NCBI GenBank assembly: GCA_016865035.1
Contig: CP018227.1
Coordinates: forward strand, 3,816,115-3,880,114
DNA: 64,000 nucleotides
Source of the DNA: Kordiimonadales bacterium IMCC3096
GTDB lineage: Bacteria > Pseudomonadota > Alphaproteobacteria > Minwuiales > Minwuiaceae
Reading direction: 5' to 3'
A program made the translations under genes and the position numbers. Below, piece after piece: positions 8,419 to 18,185 of this stretch. Under the pieces are notes generated by a model that was not told the origin of the DNA, ran no database searches, and saw only the letters and a program-made list of their open reading frames with translations. How positions within the stretch are numbered: the stretch's first letter is position 1; each line of letters starts with the position of its first letter.

Positions 8419-9336
8419 ATGCACGAACCTCCATCCGCCGACCGCAATGACCTCATGCTGAGGTTCGCGCCTGCACTGTTCGTGCTGCTCTGGAGCAGTG
8501 GCTTCATTGCCGCCAAGGCCGGACTCGCGGATGCGGAACCCCTGACATACCTCAGCCTGCGCTACTGGATCGTTGCGATCCTGATGGCGGGGCTGGCGCT
8601 GGCCATGCGGGCGCCCTGGCCACGGTCCCGGCGTGAGCTGGGGCACGTCATGATCGCCGGGGTGATGTTGCAGGCGATCTACTTCGCCGGATCCTGGCTG
8701 GCCCTCGGGCGAGGGGTCGGGGCTGGTACCGCGGCACTGATTGTCTGCCTGCAACCGGTCATCACCGCCGTACTCGCCGGACCTCTGCTGGGGGAGCGGG
8801 TTTCGCCGCGACAATGGCTGGGGCTCGCGCTGGGCCTGACCGGTGTCGGGCTGGTGGTCTCCCACAAGCTGGGGGCAGGCCTTGGCAGTGCCGAGGGTGT
8901 GGCCTGGGCGTTCCTGGGGCTGCTGGGCATTACCTTCGGCACGCTCTACCAGAAGAAGTTCTGCCGGACGATGGATCCGCGCAGCGGCACCGCTATCCAG
9001 TTCCTGGTCGCGGCGGTGCTGCTTACACCCATCGGTTGGCTGTTCGAGGATGGGACCATCAACTGGACGCCAACCTTCATCGCTTCCCTGGGCTATATCG
9101 TCGTCGTCATGTCGCTGTTCACCATGATCCTGCTCACCATGATGATCCAGCGCGGGGAAGCGTCGCGGGTGACCGGCTGGTTCTTTCTGGTGCCGCCCAG
9201 TGCGGCGCTTCTGGCCTGGATCATTCTCGACGAGCCCTTTGGCCCGGTTGCACTGGCAGGGATGGCAGTGGCGGCGGTGGGCGTCGCACTGGTCATGACA
9301 TCGGGCCGTGCCACCGTCGGCAAGCTGGCCAACTGA
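8419..9336 (+). CDS. EamA-family (DMT) transporter
   Basis: The 305-residue protein is hydrophobic throughout, with about ten membrane helices arranged as two EamA repeats. The first repeat starts at FAPALFVLLWSSGFIAAKAGLADAEPLTYLSLRYW, with the typical LQPVITAVLAGPLLGERVSPRQWLGL end. The second ends at LDEPFGPVALAGMAVAAVGVALV. Relatives export amino acids or other small metabolites; the direction and substrate are not visible. No clear ribosome site precedes the 8419 ATG, and an in-frame ATG at 8455 is an alternative. It is a single gene between two unrelated neighbours. Confidence 0.88.
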   Translation: MHEPPSADRNDLMLRFAPALFVLLWSSGFIAAKAGLADAEPLTYLSLRYWIVAILMAGLALAMRAPWPRSRRELGHVMIAGVMLQAIYFAGSWLALGRGVGAGTAALIVCLQPVITAVLAGPLLGERVSPRQWLGLALGLTGVGLVVSHKLGAGLGSAEGVAWAFLGLLGITFGTLYQKKFCRTMDPRSGTAIQFLVAAVLLTPIGWLFEDGTINWTPTFIASLGYIVVVMSLFTMILLTMMIQRGEASRVTGWFFLVPPSAALLAWIILDEPFGPVALAGMAVAAVGVALVMTSGRATVGKLAN

Positions 9337-9459
9337 TCGTGTGCGGTCGGGGCCACCCTGCTGCGATCTTGCCAGCAACCGGACGATCCGACGATATTGC
9401 GGCTCCGGACAAACGCCCCCGCCGGGCAGCCTGAACGAAGAGACCGAGGAGGATCGGAC

Positions 9460-10188
9460 ATGCCCTTTCTGGAACGCGACGATGCCCGAATCTACTATGA
9501 GGTGCATGGGGTGGGGTTTCCCGTGCTGCTGCTGGCATCGGGCGGCATGCGCTCGTCCATACCCTATTGGGGCAAGGCGCCATGGGATGCGATCACGCGC
9601 CTGTCGCCGCACTATCAGGTCATTGCCATGGACCAGCGCCACGCCGGACAGTCGACCGCTCCGATCACGGCGGCGGATGGCTGGCAGACCTACACCGCGG
9701 ATCAGGTGGCGCTGCTCGACCACCTGGGTGTGGACCGGTTCCATGCCGTCGGCATGTGCATCGGTGGCTCCTACATCATGGCGCTGGCGGATGCGGTGCC
9801 GCAGCGTCTGGCCTCCGGCGTGATGCTGCAACCCATCGGCTGCGCCGACAACCACCAGACCTTCCTCGACATGTTCGGTGACTGGGCGGAGGAGAAGCGG
9901 ACGGAACAGCCTGATGTGAGTGACGTGGTCTGGACGGGGTTTCGCGACGCGATGTTCGGCAGTACGGATCTGCTGTTCAACAAGACGGAGGCGGACGTCG
10001 CGCGGTGCCGCATACCGCTGCTGGTGCTGATGGGGAAAGATGTCTACCACCCGGAATTCACCTCCCGGCGGATTGCCGAAATTGCCCCGAATGCGACGCT
10101 GATCGAGCAGTGGAAGGAACCGGAGCACATCGGTGCCGCTGATACGGCCATCCAGGCCTTTCTGGCTCGGAACAGCGGACAACATTGA
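9460..10188 (+). CDS. Alpha/beta hydrolase with Cys nucleophile
   Basis: The 242-residue protein has the alpha/beta-hydrolase order: VLLLASGGM (oxyanion loop), MDQRHAGQS, the nucleophile elbow GMCIGG with Cys100 where most relatives have Ser, an acidic residue in VLMGKDVYHPE, and a late His in EPEHIGAAD. A GxCxGG elbow recalls dienelactone hydrolases, but the remainder looks like the general fold-family. GAGGAGG lies 7 bases before the ATG at 9460; the frame is open back to 9397 without a site. Substrate unknown; probably cytosolic since no signal peptide is seen. Confidence 0.82.
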   Translation: MPFLERDDARIYYEVHGVGFPVLLLASGGMRSSIPYWGKAPWDAITRLSPHYQVIAMDQRHAGQSTAPITAADGWQTYTADQVALLDHLGVDRFHAVGMCIGGSYIMALADAVPQRLASGVMLQPIGCADNHQTFLDMFGDWAEEKRTEQPDVSDVVWTGFRDAMFGSTDLLFNKTEADVARCRIPLLVLMGKDVYHPEFTSRRIAEIAPNATLIEQWKEPEHIGAADTAIQAFLARNSGQH

Positions 10189-10285
10189 ATTTGCTGGTTT
10201 TTCGCCTTGCAGATCGCCTGGCATGCCCCATATCCGGGCCAGTCAGCGATACCCCCTTACGATACGCCATCAAACGGATAGCCAG

Positions 10286-11125
10286 ATGACCAGACGAACC
10301 ACACCGGTGGTATTGGCGCTTGCGCTCGCCGTTGCCGTTCCACAGATCGTGCGGGCGCAGGAGCAGGGCAATCCGGGTGAGGGGGAAAGCGACTGGCAGA
10401 TCTCCGTTGGTGCGGGGGTGATCACCGGTCCCCTGTATCTCGGCGACGACGCCTATGCTGCCAGTGCGGTTCCGAATGTGAGGGTGACCTACAAGGATCT
10501 GTTCTTTGCCTCGCTGGGGGAGGGCGTTGGATACAATCTGATCAAATCCGGCGGGTGGCGCGTTGGTCCGGTTGCGAAGTACGACTTCGGACGTGAAGAG
10601 GATGGCGACCAGCCGCTGAGAATCGCGGGCGGCAGGACCAACGACCTTGTCGGGCTGGGCGATGTCGACGGGACGGTGGAACTCGGCGGCTTCGTCGAAT
10701 ATTCGGTCGGCAATGTCTCCGGCAAGCTGGAGCTGCGCCAGGGCATTGGCGGTCATGAAGGTCTGGTCGGAAATCTGGAGCTCCGCTACAGCAAGCCCTT
10801 CAGGCTGGGCCGCAGTGCGGTCTTCGTGTCCTTCGGGCCGCAGATGGCCTTCGCCGACTCGAATTACATGAGCACATATTTCGACGTGAATGCCGCCCAG
10901 TCGGCCGCCTCCGGCCTGACGCCATTCGATGCGGAAGGCGGTCTGCTTTCGTATGGTCTCGGGGGTGCTGTCATGTATCCGGTGACCCGGGATCTCTCCG
11001 TCACATGGTTTGCCGGGTATGATCGACTGGCAGGGGACGCCGCCGGTTCATCGCTCGTGCAGCAGCGCGGGTCTGCCGATCAGTTTGCTGGCGGCCTGTT
11101 CCTCACCTACACGTTCGGGATGTGA
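10286..11125 (+). CDS. MipA/OmpV-family outer membrane protein
   Basis: The 279-residue protein starts with a signal peptide (TRRTTPVVLALALAVAVP, cleavage likely after VRA) and continues with amphipathic beta strands: WQISVGAGVITGPLYLGDDAY, VRVTYKDLFFASLGEGVGYNL, and a C-terminal LFLTYTFGM ending in a hydrophobic residue typical of outer membrane barrels. The pattern of the first strands fits the MipA/OmpV family, which includes a murein-synthesis scaffold in E. coli and porin-like proteins elsewhere. The ATG at 10286 gives a proper signal peptide; the frame runs back to 10133 into the hydrolase gene without sense. Confidence 0.85.
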   Translation: MTRRTTPVVLALALAVAVPQIVRAQEQGNPGEGESDWQISVGAGVITGPLYLGDDAYAASAVPNVRVTYKDLFFASLGEGVGYNLIKSGGWRVGPVAKYDFGREEDGDQPLRIAGGRTNDLVGLGDVDGTVELGGFVEYSVGNVSGKLELRQGIGGHEGLVGNLELRYSKPFRLGRSAVFVSFGPQMAFADSNYMSTYFDVNAAQSAASGLTPFDAEGGLLSYGLGGAVMYPVTRDLSVTWFAGYDRLAGDAAGSSLVQQRGSADQFAGGLFLTYTFGM

Positions 11126-11201
11126 CCACAGGCCGAACGTTGGAGACACGTTCCCGGGGCAGGCGAATTTGCACGGTGCGCGAATTTTTTCACCAAATCC
11201 G

Positions 11202-11230
11202 TTGACAGGAATGCCCGGGCTTCTTAAGTC
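11202..11230 (+). promoter_or_regulatory. Sigma-70-type promoter of groESL
   Basis: TTGACA at 11202-11207 is a perfect -35 box, and TTAAGT or TAAGTC at 11224-11230 is a fair -10 box with 16-17 bases between them. It lies just upstream of the CIRCE operator, which places the operator over the expected transcription start. Confidence 0.65.
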
Positions 11231-11240
11231 CGCACTGCTG

Positions 11241-11267
11241 TTAGCACTCAATCGATGTGAGTGCTAA
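11241..11267. promoter_or_regulatory. CIRCE operator (HrcA binding site)
   Basis: Arms TTAGCACTC (11241-11249) and GAGTGCTAA (11259-11267) flank a 9-base spacer, an exact match to the CIRCE consensus. HrcA binds this element and represses groESL in the absence of heat stress. It lies 46 bases before the groES start. Confidence 0.95.
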
Positions 11268-11313
11268 CGACACTCAGGACACACAGTATCCAATCCGAGG
11301 GAGGGTACAGACG

Positions 11314-11604
11314 ATGGGCTTCAGGCCTCTGCACGACCGCGTGGTGGTTCGCCGCCTCGAATCAGAAGAGAAGACCGCTGGTGGGATCATCATCCCCGAC
11401 ACCGCCAAGGAAAAGCCGATGGAAGGCGAAGTCGTCTCCGTGGGCAATGGCGCGCGCAACGACAAGGGCGAAGTCGTTGCCCTGGACCTGAAGGCAGGCG
11501 ATCGCGTCCTGTTCGGCAAGTGGTCCGGCACTGAGGTCAAGATCGACGGCGAAGAGCTGCTGATCATGAAGGAATCCGACATCATGGGTGTCATCGAGGG
11601 CTGA
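11314..11604 (+). CDS. groES: Co-chaperonin GroES
   Basis: The 96-residue protein is the heptameric lid of the GroEL folding chamber. It starts with [29 protein letters not shown], and the GroEL-contacting mobile loop falls in [17 protein letters not shown]. Length is normal. GAGGGAGG lies shortly before the ATG at 11314; an in-frame GTG at 11257 lies inside the CIRCE element and is not credible. It is first in the groES-groEL operon under a CIRCE element. Confidence 0.98.
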   Translation: MGFRPLHDRVVVRRLESEEKTAGGIIIPDTAKEKPMEGEVVSVGNGARNDKGEVVALDLKAGDRVLFGKWSGTEVKIDGEELLIMKESDIMGVIEG

Positions 11605-11677
11605 TCCGGCTTCTCGCCGCTCTCCCCCGACACACAGGATGATCGCCGGCGCACCTACGGGTGAGCCGGCAACTTGA

Positions 11678-13348
<1,671 letters not shown>

Positions 13349-13385
13349 TCATCCGTCCGGGACCATTCAGTCTCGACATGAAGGG

Positions 13386-13420
13386 GCCGCGTCCGGGAAA
13401 CCGGGCGCGGCTCTTTTCTT
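13386..13420 (+). terminator. Rho-independent terminator of groESL
   Basis: Arms GCCGCGTCCGG (13386-13396) and CCGGGCGCGGC (13401-13411) pair with one G:U and are followed by TCTTTTCTTT. It lies 37 bases after the groEL stop. Confidence 0.85.
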
Positions 13421-13460
13421 TGGGGGTCACAAGGCGAAGATCCTGCCAGACTCATGACCG

Positions 13461-13547
13461 AGTCTTGTTCTCGGGTTCGATCCGGTTATCCAGGTGTGCC
13501 GCTCGGGCGTGGGCAACTGGGCTCGCGGATCGAGTCCGCGAGCGACG
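13461..13547. repeat. Diverged palindromic repeat, copy 1
   Basis: About 87 bases that align along their length with copy 2 at 13598-13683 (shared order GTCTTG, GATCCGG, ATCCAG, GTGCC, CTC, GCGAGCGAC). It contains a perfect 9-bp hairpin (GCTCGCGGA at 13521-13529 and TCCGCGAGC at 13535-13543). It has no coding pattern. Confidence 0.6.
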
Positions 13548-13597
13548 TCAATGAGTGTATGGGTACAGGTGAACTAACTGCCACCCCGCACCACCAA

Positions 13598-13683
13598 CGT
13601 CTTGCCCGGACTTGATCCGGGCATCCAGAAGTGCCACTCAGGGGTGCGCGAACTGGCTTGAGAATCGGTACTGCGAGCGACAT
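13598..13683. repeat. Diverged palindromic repeat, copy 2
   Basis: Second copy, offset about 137 bases from copy 1. Its first half holds a perfect palindrome (TGCCCGGA at 13603-13610 and TCCGGGCA at 13616-13623 around CTTGA), of the kind found in extragenic palindromes scattered in many alphaproteobacterial genomes. In copy 1 the same palindrome has decayed, while the other hairpin survives there and has decayed here. Confidence 0.6.
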
Positions 13684-13747
13684 AGAGAAACAGAAGTAGC
13701 GGAGAGGAACGACCGGGCGTCCCTCCGCCTCAGGACCCTTTCCGACC

Positions 13748-14749
13748 CTACTCCCCGTCGCCGAAATGCTCTTCCGTTGCCGTTCCCGCATTGCGGATCT
13801 GTTCCGCCGCGCCCGAGAACAGGGCTGCGAGTTGCTCGAACCTCGCCGCCTCGCTGCCCCGGTCATCAGCGAAAGCGGGGTTGTCGATGCGGTGGGTCAG
13901 CATCTCCCGTCCCATCCAGGCCACGTGACGGGCATATTCCTCGGTCACCACATGGTGCGGGTCGGCGAGATAGAGCTGGTCGTAGCGGGTGAAGTCGGGA
14001 AAGCCGATCTCCGCCGGGACATATCCGTTCACCATGGTGATGCGCTCCGCCGCCTCCCGCAGCCCCTTGGCCCGGTGCACCACCATATTGCCCTGCTGCA
14101 GCACGGCATAGCCGGGGCCGGGCAGGGCGGGGGAGACGATCCGGCCGGCCGGGATCGGTTTCCCGGCCTCCGCCAGCGCCTTCATCTCGTGCTTCGTGCC
14201 GTTGAAATACTGGAACTCCCCGCCCTGGACGGCGCGCGGGTCGGTCACGAACATCACATAGTCGATGCGCAACGTGTCGGTGTGCCACTTGTCCACGTTC
14301 CGCCCGACCTGGGTCGGGTTGAAGTTCAGGTGGCCAAGCTGGTGCGGGATGGTGTGCGGCAGCAGCGGCGCACCGAAGACCTTCGACAGGAAGGCGTTCA
14401 CATCCGGCGACTGGCAGAGGTCGCGCAGGAAGCGCGAGCGGTAGGTGCCGCCCCGGACCATCCGCTCGATCCGTTGCACCGAGGTGGCGAAGGGCGCCAG
14501 TTGCCGCGCCACCTCCAGCAGGCAAGCCGCGCCCTCGTCGCTCAGCACCCGGAACGGCGATGTGATGGCGAGGTCGGACGGGCAGGTGGCGATCTCTGCC
14601 TCCTCGTAGCCAAGATCCGCAAGGCCGATCCGGGACTCGGGCCGTTCCAGCGCCAGATGACGGGCCGCATCGAACTGCGGTTCGCTGGGCAGGTGGTCAT
14701 ATCCTGCGGGCATGAGTGCCGGGAAGGTGAGAGCGTTGGCGATGGGCAT
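13748..14749 (-). CDS. 2OG-Fe(II) oxygenase, phytanoyl-CoA dioxygenase-like
   Basis: The 333-residue protein shows the facial triad of 2-oxoglutarate iron oxygenases: HxD in KWHTDTLRID, and a distal His in GNMVVHRAKG followed by Arg in AERITMVNGY that would bind the cosubstrate. HLNFNPTQVGRNVD just before the HxD is also visible. The substrate is unknown. The start at 14749 (MPIANAL) is chosen because the 27 codons upstream have no family pattern. It is divergent from the luciferase-like gene, with 79 bases between them that must hold both promoters. GroEL's terminator and the repeats lie beyond its 3' end. Confidence 0.8.
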   Translation of the reverse strand: MPIANALTFPALMPAGYDHLPSEPQFDAARHLALERPESRIGLADLGYEEAEIATCPSDLAITSPFRVLSDEGAACLLEVARQLAPFATSVQRIERMVRGGTYRSRFLRDLCQSPDVNAFLSKVFGAPLLPHTIPHQLGHLNFNPTQVGRNVDKWHTDTLRIDYVMFVTDPRAVQGGEFQYFNGTKHEMKALAEAGKPIPAGRIVSPALPGPGYAVLQQGNMVVHRAKGLREAAERITMVNGYVPAEIGFPDFTRYDQLYLADPHHVVTEEYARHVAWMGREMLTHRIDNPAFADDRGSEAARFEQLAALFSGAAEQIRNAGTATEEHFGDGE

Positions 14750-14828
14750 GGCTGAATTCTCTTGCTGACGATTGCCAGACACTAGCGCCCCGTCGCAGAG
14801 TCGGGGAAGGGAGCGAGGGAGGAAAAAC

Positions 14829-15908
14829 ATGAAGATCGGCGGAATGGTCGCGACGAAGATCGACGACTGGCAGATATTTCCGGAGATGGAGAACCTCGGG
14901 TTCGATCATGGCTGGGCACCGGACAGCCAGATGATCTGGTCGGATGCCTATGCCACGCTGGCGCTGGCGGCGCATCACACTAGCCGGATCAGGCTGGGGA
15001 CCGGAGTTGCCATCGCGGGTACGCGCCTGGCCCCCGTCACGGCCCACTCCATCGCCTCCATCAACAGGCTCGCACCGGGGCGGACGTTCCTCGGCATCGG
15101 CACGGGGCACACCGCCATGCGGGTCATGGGCGCGCGTCCCGTGAAGGCGAAGGCATTCCGCGACTACCTGCGGGTCGTGCGCGGCCTGCTGCAGGGGGAA
15201 GAGGTCGAGCACGAACTGAACGGCGAGACCCGGCCGATCCGCTTTCTCGACCGGGAACTGGAATGCCTGAACCTGGATGATCCGGTGCCGATCTATGTCG
15301 GAGCCAACGGCCCGAAGGCGCTGAAGGCCGCCGGGGCCTATGGCGATGGCCGCATCTGTGCGGGCAATGAACCGCTGGGGGTTCTGGCACGCAATCTCGA
15401 TACCATCCGGGAAGGTGCGGCGGAAGCCGGACGTGAGGTCACGGACGACTTCCACGTGGCGGCGCTGACATTCGCCTGCGTCCTGAAGCCGGGCGAGACG
15501 CTGGAGAGCGAGCGGGTGATCGACCATGTAGACTCAGCCGTCGTCTCGACCCTGCACTACTGGTACGAGCTCTATCAGGAATGGGGCCGGGACGATTTCG
15601 TCTCCTCGCGGGTACGCGGCGTCTGGGAGGATTATCGCACCTATGTCGAGACCAGCATGCCCGCCGAACGCCGCCACCAGATGCTGCACCGTGGCCACTG
15701 TGCCTTCTGCCCGCCGGAGGAACGGCGTTTCATCACGCCGGACATGATCCGCATTGCCGGTGGTCTGGTCGGGGAGCCGGATGAGATCGTGGAGCGGATC
15801 GGACAGTTGCAGGCAGCCGGACTGAAGGAAGTCACGCTGTTGCCGCCGCGTGCCTTCATGCGGGAGAACTTTCGCGAGTTCGCCGAGCAGATTATGCCCC
15901 GGCTCTGA
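14829..15908 (+). CDS. Luciferase-like (LLM) flavin monooxygenase
   Basis: The 359-residue TIM-barrel protein has LLM-family landmarks: GFDHGWAPDSQMIWSD, RIRLGTGVAIAGTRLAPVTAHSIASINRLAPGR, FLGIGTGHTAMRVMG, and VPIYVGANGPKALKAAG. Such enzymes use reduced FMN or F420; which one is used here cannot be seen. GGGAGG precedes the ATG at 14829. It faces the 2OG oxygenase gene divergently, so the two may belong to one oxidative pathway. Its 3' end stops 7 bases before that of the M32 peptidase on the other strand. Confidence 0.85.
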   Translation: MKIGGMVATKIDDWQIFPEMENLGFDHGWAPDSQMIWSDAYATLALAAHHTSRIRLGTGVAIAGTRLAPVTAHSIASINRLAPGRTFLGIGTGHTAMRVMGARPVKAKAFRDYLRVVRGLLQGEEVEHELNGETRPIRFLDRELECLNLDDPVPIYVGANGPKALKAAGAYGDGRICAGNEPLGVLARNLDTIREGAAEAGREVTDDFHVAALTFACVLKPGETLESERVIDHVDSAVVSTLHYWYELYQEWGRDDFVSSRVRGVWEDYRTYVETSMPAERRHQMLHRGHCAFCPPEERRFITPDMIRIAGGLVGEPDEIVERIGQLQAAGLKEVTLLPPRAFMRENFREFAEQIMPRL

Positions 15909-15915
15909 ACCGCGA

Positions 15916-17418
15916 TCAGTTCAGGTAACGGGCCTGCAGGTGCGTCCGGAAGGCATCGGTGGCCAGTGGACCGCCCGTGGCGTCGCTGATGATCTCTCCG
16001 GTCGTGGCGTCCAGGCCGCGTGTGTGGACATGCGCGCGGAGCCAGCCCAGCAACTGCGAGAAGTCGCCTGCGCGCACCTGACTGTCGAGATCGGGCAGGG
16101 CGGTACGCATGGCCGCCATCAGTTGCGCCGCGGCCAGTGCCCCCAGCGTGTAGGTCGGGAAGTAGCCGATGGCCCCGTCCATCCAGTGGATGTCCTGCAG
16201 ACAGCCATTGCGGTCGTCGGCGGGCCTGATCCCCACGATGCAGGCCATGCCGTCATTCCAGGCGCCGGGCAGGTCGGCAATCGCGAGATCGCCCGAAAGC
16301 AGCGCCTTCTCGATGCCGTGTCGCAGGATGATGTGCAGCGGATAGGTTGTCTCATCCGCATCGACCCGGATCAGACCGCGCTCGACCCGGGTGGTCAGCC
16401 GGTTGAAGTTCGCGGTCTCCAGCGCGGGCTGGTCACCGAACGTCTGACGGATCAGGGGCAGGGCGTGGTCGAGGAACGCAGGTCCCCGGCAGAGCTGCAT
16501 CTCGATGATCAGGGACTGGCTCTCGTGCAGCGCCATGCCGCCTGAACGGCCCACCATGCGATGGCGGTGCGCGACCGGCAGGCCCTGTTCGTAGAGCGCA
16601 TGTCCGGTCTCGTGCAGGATGCCCATCATGGCCTCCGCGAAACCGTCGGTCGAATAGCGCGTGGTCAGACGGCTGTCGTCGGGAATGCCGCCGGTGAAGG
16701 GGTGCAGGCTCTCGTCCAGACGGCCGCGCGTGAAGTCGAATCCCAGTGCGCGCATGAAGCTCTCTCCCAGTTCCTTCTGCATGGCGACGGGGAAGGGGCC
16801 TTTCGGCTGCATCGGCTCCGGAGCCTGTGCCTGACGGTCAAGGATCTGCTGCACCATGTCCGGCAGCCAGCTCTTCAGGTCAGCGAAGACCGGCGCGACG
16901 TCCGCGTCGCGCAGACCGGGCTCGAACAGTTCCAGTTGTGCGTCGTAGGGGGCGAGCCCCATGGCCGCGCCACGCACCTTTGCCGTTTCCTGCGTCAGGC
17001 GGATGACTTCCTGCAGGAACGGCTGCTGCGCGGCAAAGTCATTGGCGGCACGGTTCTGCCGCCAGGCCATTTCAGAGCGCGCGCCGGCACGCTGGGCGGC
17101 TTCCACAAGATCGGCCGGAACAGCGGTCTCCAGCAGGAAGGCCCGTCGCATCAGATGCAGATCGCGCGCATCCAGGGGGGCCAGGCTTGCCGATACCTGT
17201 TCTGCCTGATCCAGCAGGTCCGAGGTCTCGGTGGCGACCAGGATCTCGCGGGCCATGCGGGTCAGTTCGGCGATCTGGTCGGTGCGGGCGTCCGCGGCAC
17301 CGTCCGGCATCAGGGTGGAGCGGTCCCAGTAGAGCATGGCCAGCGCATCCTCGATCAGGCTGCGGCGGCGGAAGCGGTCCTTCAGGCTGGCCAGGGCGTC
17401 TGTCTGCATGGTGGTCAT
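15916..17418 (-). CDS. M32 family metallocarboxypeptidase (Taq-type)
   Basis: The 500-residue protein is a zinc carboxypeptidase of family M32, which removes C-terminal residues from peptides in the cytosol. The HEXXH zinc motif appears as LHETGHALYEQG, the third ligand lies in the following ALHESQS segment, and IRVDADETTYPLHIILR and GIRPADDRNGCLQDIHW are family hallmarks. Length is standard. Its ATG overlaps the SURF1 stop as ATGA (17415-17418), so it is translationally coupled to the oxidase assembly cluster, an unusual neighbour for this enzyme. Confidence 0.93.
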   Translation of the reverse strand: MTTMQTDALASLKDRFRRRSLIEDALAMLYWDRSTLMPDGAADARTDQIAELTRMAREILVATETSDLLDQAEQVSASLAPLDARDLHLMRRAFLLETAVPADLVEAAQRAGARSEMAWRQNRAANDFAAQQPFLQEVIRLTQETAKVRGAAMGLAPYDAQLELFEPGLRDADVAPVFADLKSWLPDMVQQILDRQAQAPEPMQPKGPFPVAMQKELGESFMRALGFDFTRGRLDESLHPFTGGIPDDSRLTTRYSTDGFAEAMMGILHETGHALYEQGLPVAHRHRMVGRSGGMALHESQSLIIEMQLCRGPAFLDHALPLIRQTFGDQPALETANFNRLTTRVERGLIRVDADETTYPLHIILRHGIEKALLSGDLAIADLPGAWNDGMACIVGIRPADDRNGCLQDIHWMDGAIGYFPTYTLGALAAAQLMAAMRTALPDLDSQVRAGDFSQLLGWLRAHVHTRGLDATTGEIISDATGGPLATDAFRTHLQARYLN

Positions 17419-18185
17419 TCCGATCTTCTCTCCCGCCCGCGCGCGAAGCCCATCATCGCGTAGATGACGGTCATGATCACGGCCATGCTGTACCAGGTGA
17501 AGGCATATTCCAGATGGTTGTTGCGCAGGCTGAACGACGGCGGTGCCGCGTCAGGCCAGGCCAGTTCGCTGCTGCTCTGGACCAGATAGACCTGTTGCAG
17601 CGGCACACCGGCACGGGCCTGCATGGCCTCTAGGTCGACGAAGAACCAGATGTTGGTCTCCAGATCATTGTCAGGCACGAACATGGTCTGCTCGCCCTTC
17701 AGGCGGACAATGCCGGTCAGCGTCACCTCCCCCTCCACCTGTCCGGCGGGGCGTGACGCAGGATCCTTCAGGTCCTTCGGGATCCAGCCACGGTCCACCA
17801 CGACGGCGGTGCCATTTTCGCGCAGCAGCGGTGTGAGGACCTGGTAGCCGTTGGTGCCCTGTCGCGGCTGGGCGACGCGATGCGCCTCCGCCTCATGCAG
17901 GAAGCGGCCACTGACGCTGACCGACCTGAAACGCCAGGCGGACGGGTCCTGGATGGTCTCGGGCAGGGGCACGGGGGCGTCGTGCATCCGGGCGTCGATG
18001 TCGTGTATCAGGTCCAGCTTCCACGCGCGCCGTTCCATCTGCCAGGTGCCGAGCCCCAGCAGGATGATCAGGGACGGGAACCAGGCCAGGGTCAGCCAGA
18101 TGGAGGGGCGGAAGGATCGCAATTGTCGGGTTCCGTGACAGGTGGTCGGTGTGGCGGTGTCGGAGTCAGGCGGACTGCAGGTCAC
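17415..18185 (-). CDS. surf1: SURF1-family cytochrome oxidase assembly protein
   Basis: The protein (256 residues from the first possible start) helps insert heme a into subunit I of cytochrome oxidase. It has the two-helix hairpin layout: an N-terminal helix in WLTLAWFPSLIILLGLGTWQMERRAWK, a periplasmic domain with FRSVSVSGRF, VVVDRGWIPKD and NNHLEYAFTWYSMA, and the C-terminal helix. The start is uncertain: the GTG at 18185 lies inside the previous gene and lacks a good ribosome site, and the first 25 residues are not conserved in type, so a later start is possible. It ends with ATGA into the M32 gene. Confidence 0.9.
   Translation of the reverse strand: MTCSPPDSDTATPTTCHGTRQLRSFRPSIWLTLAWFPSLIILLGLGTWQMERRAWKLDLIHDIDARMHDAPVPLPETIQDPSAWRFRSVSVSGRFLHEAEAHRVAQPRQGTNGYQVLTPLLRENGTAVVVDRGWIPKDLKDPASRPAGQVEGEVTLTGIVRLKGEQTMFVPDNDLETNIWFFVDLEAMQARAGVPLQQVYLVQSSSELAWPDAAPPSFSLRNNHLEYAFTWYSMAVIMTVIYAMMGFARGRERRSE

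Noticed and set aside
8380-10224. 614-codon open frame on the minus strand opposite the EamA and hydrolase genes
   Set aside because: Crosses two real genes and the gap between them; composition is that of an antisense frame.
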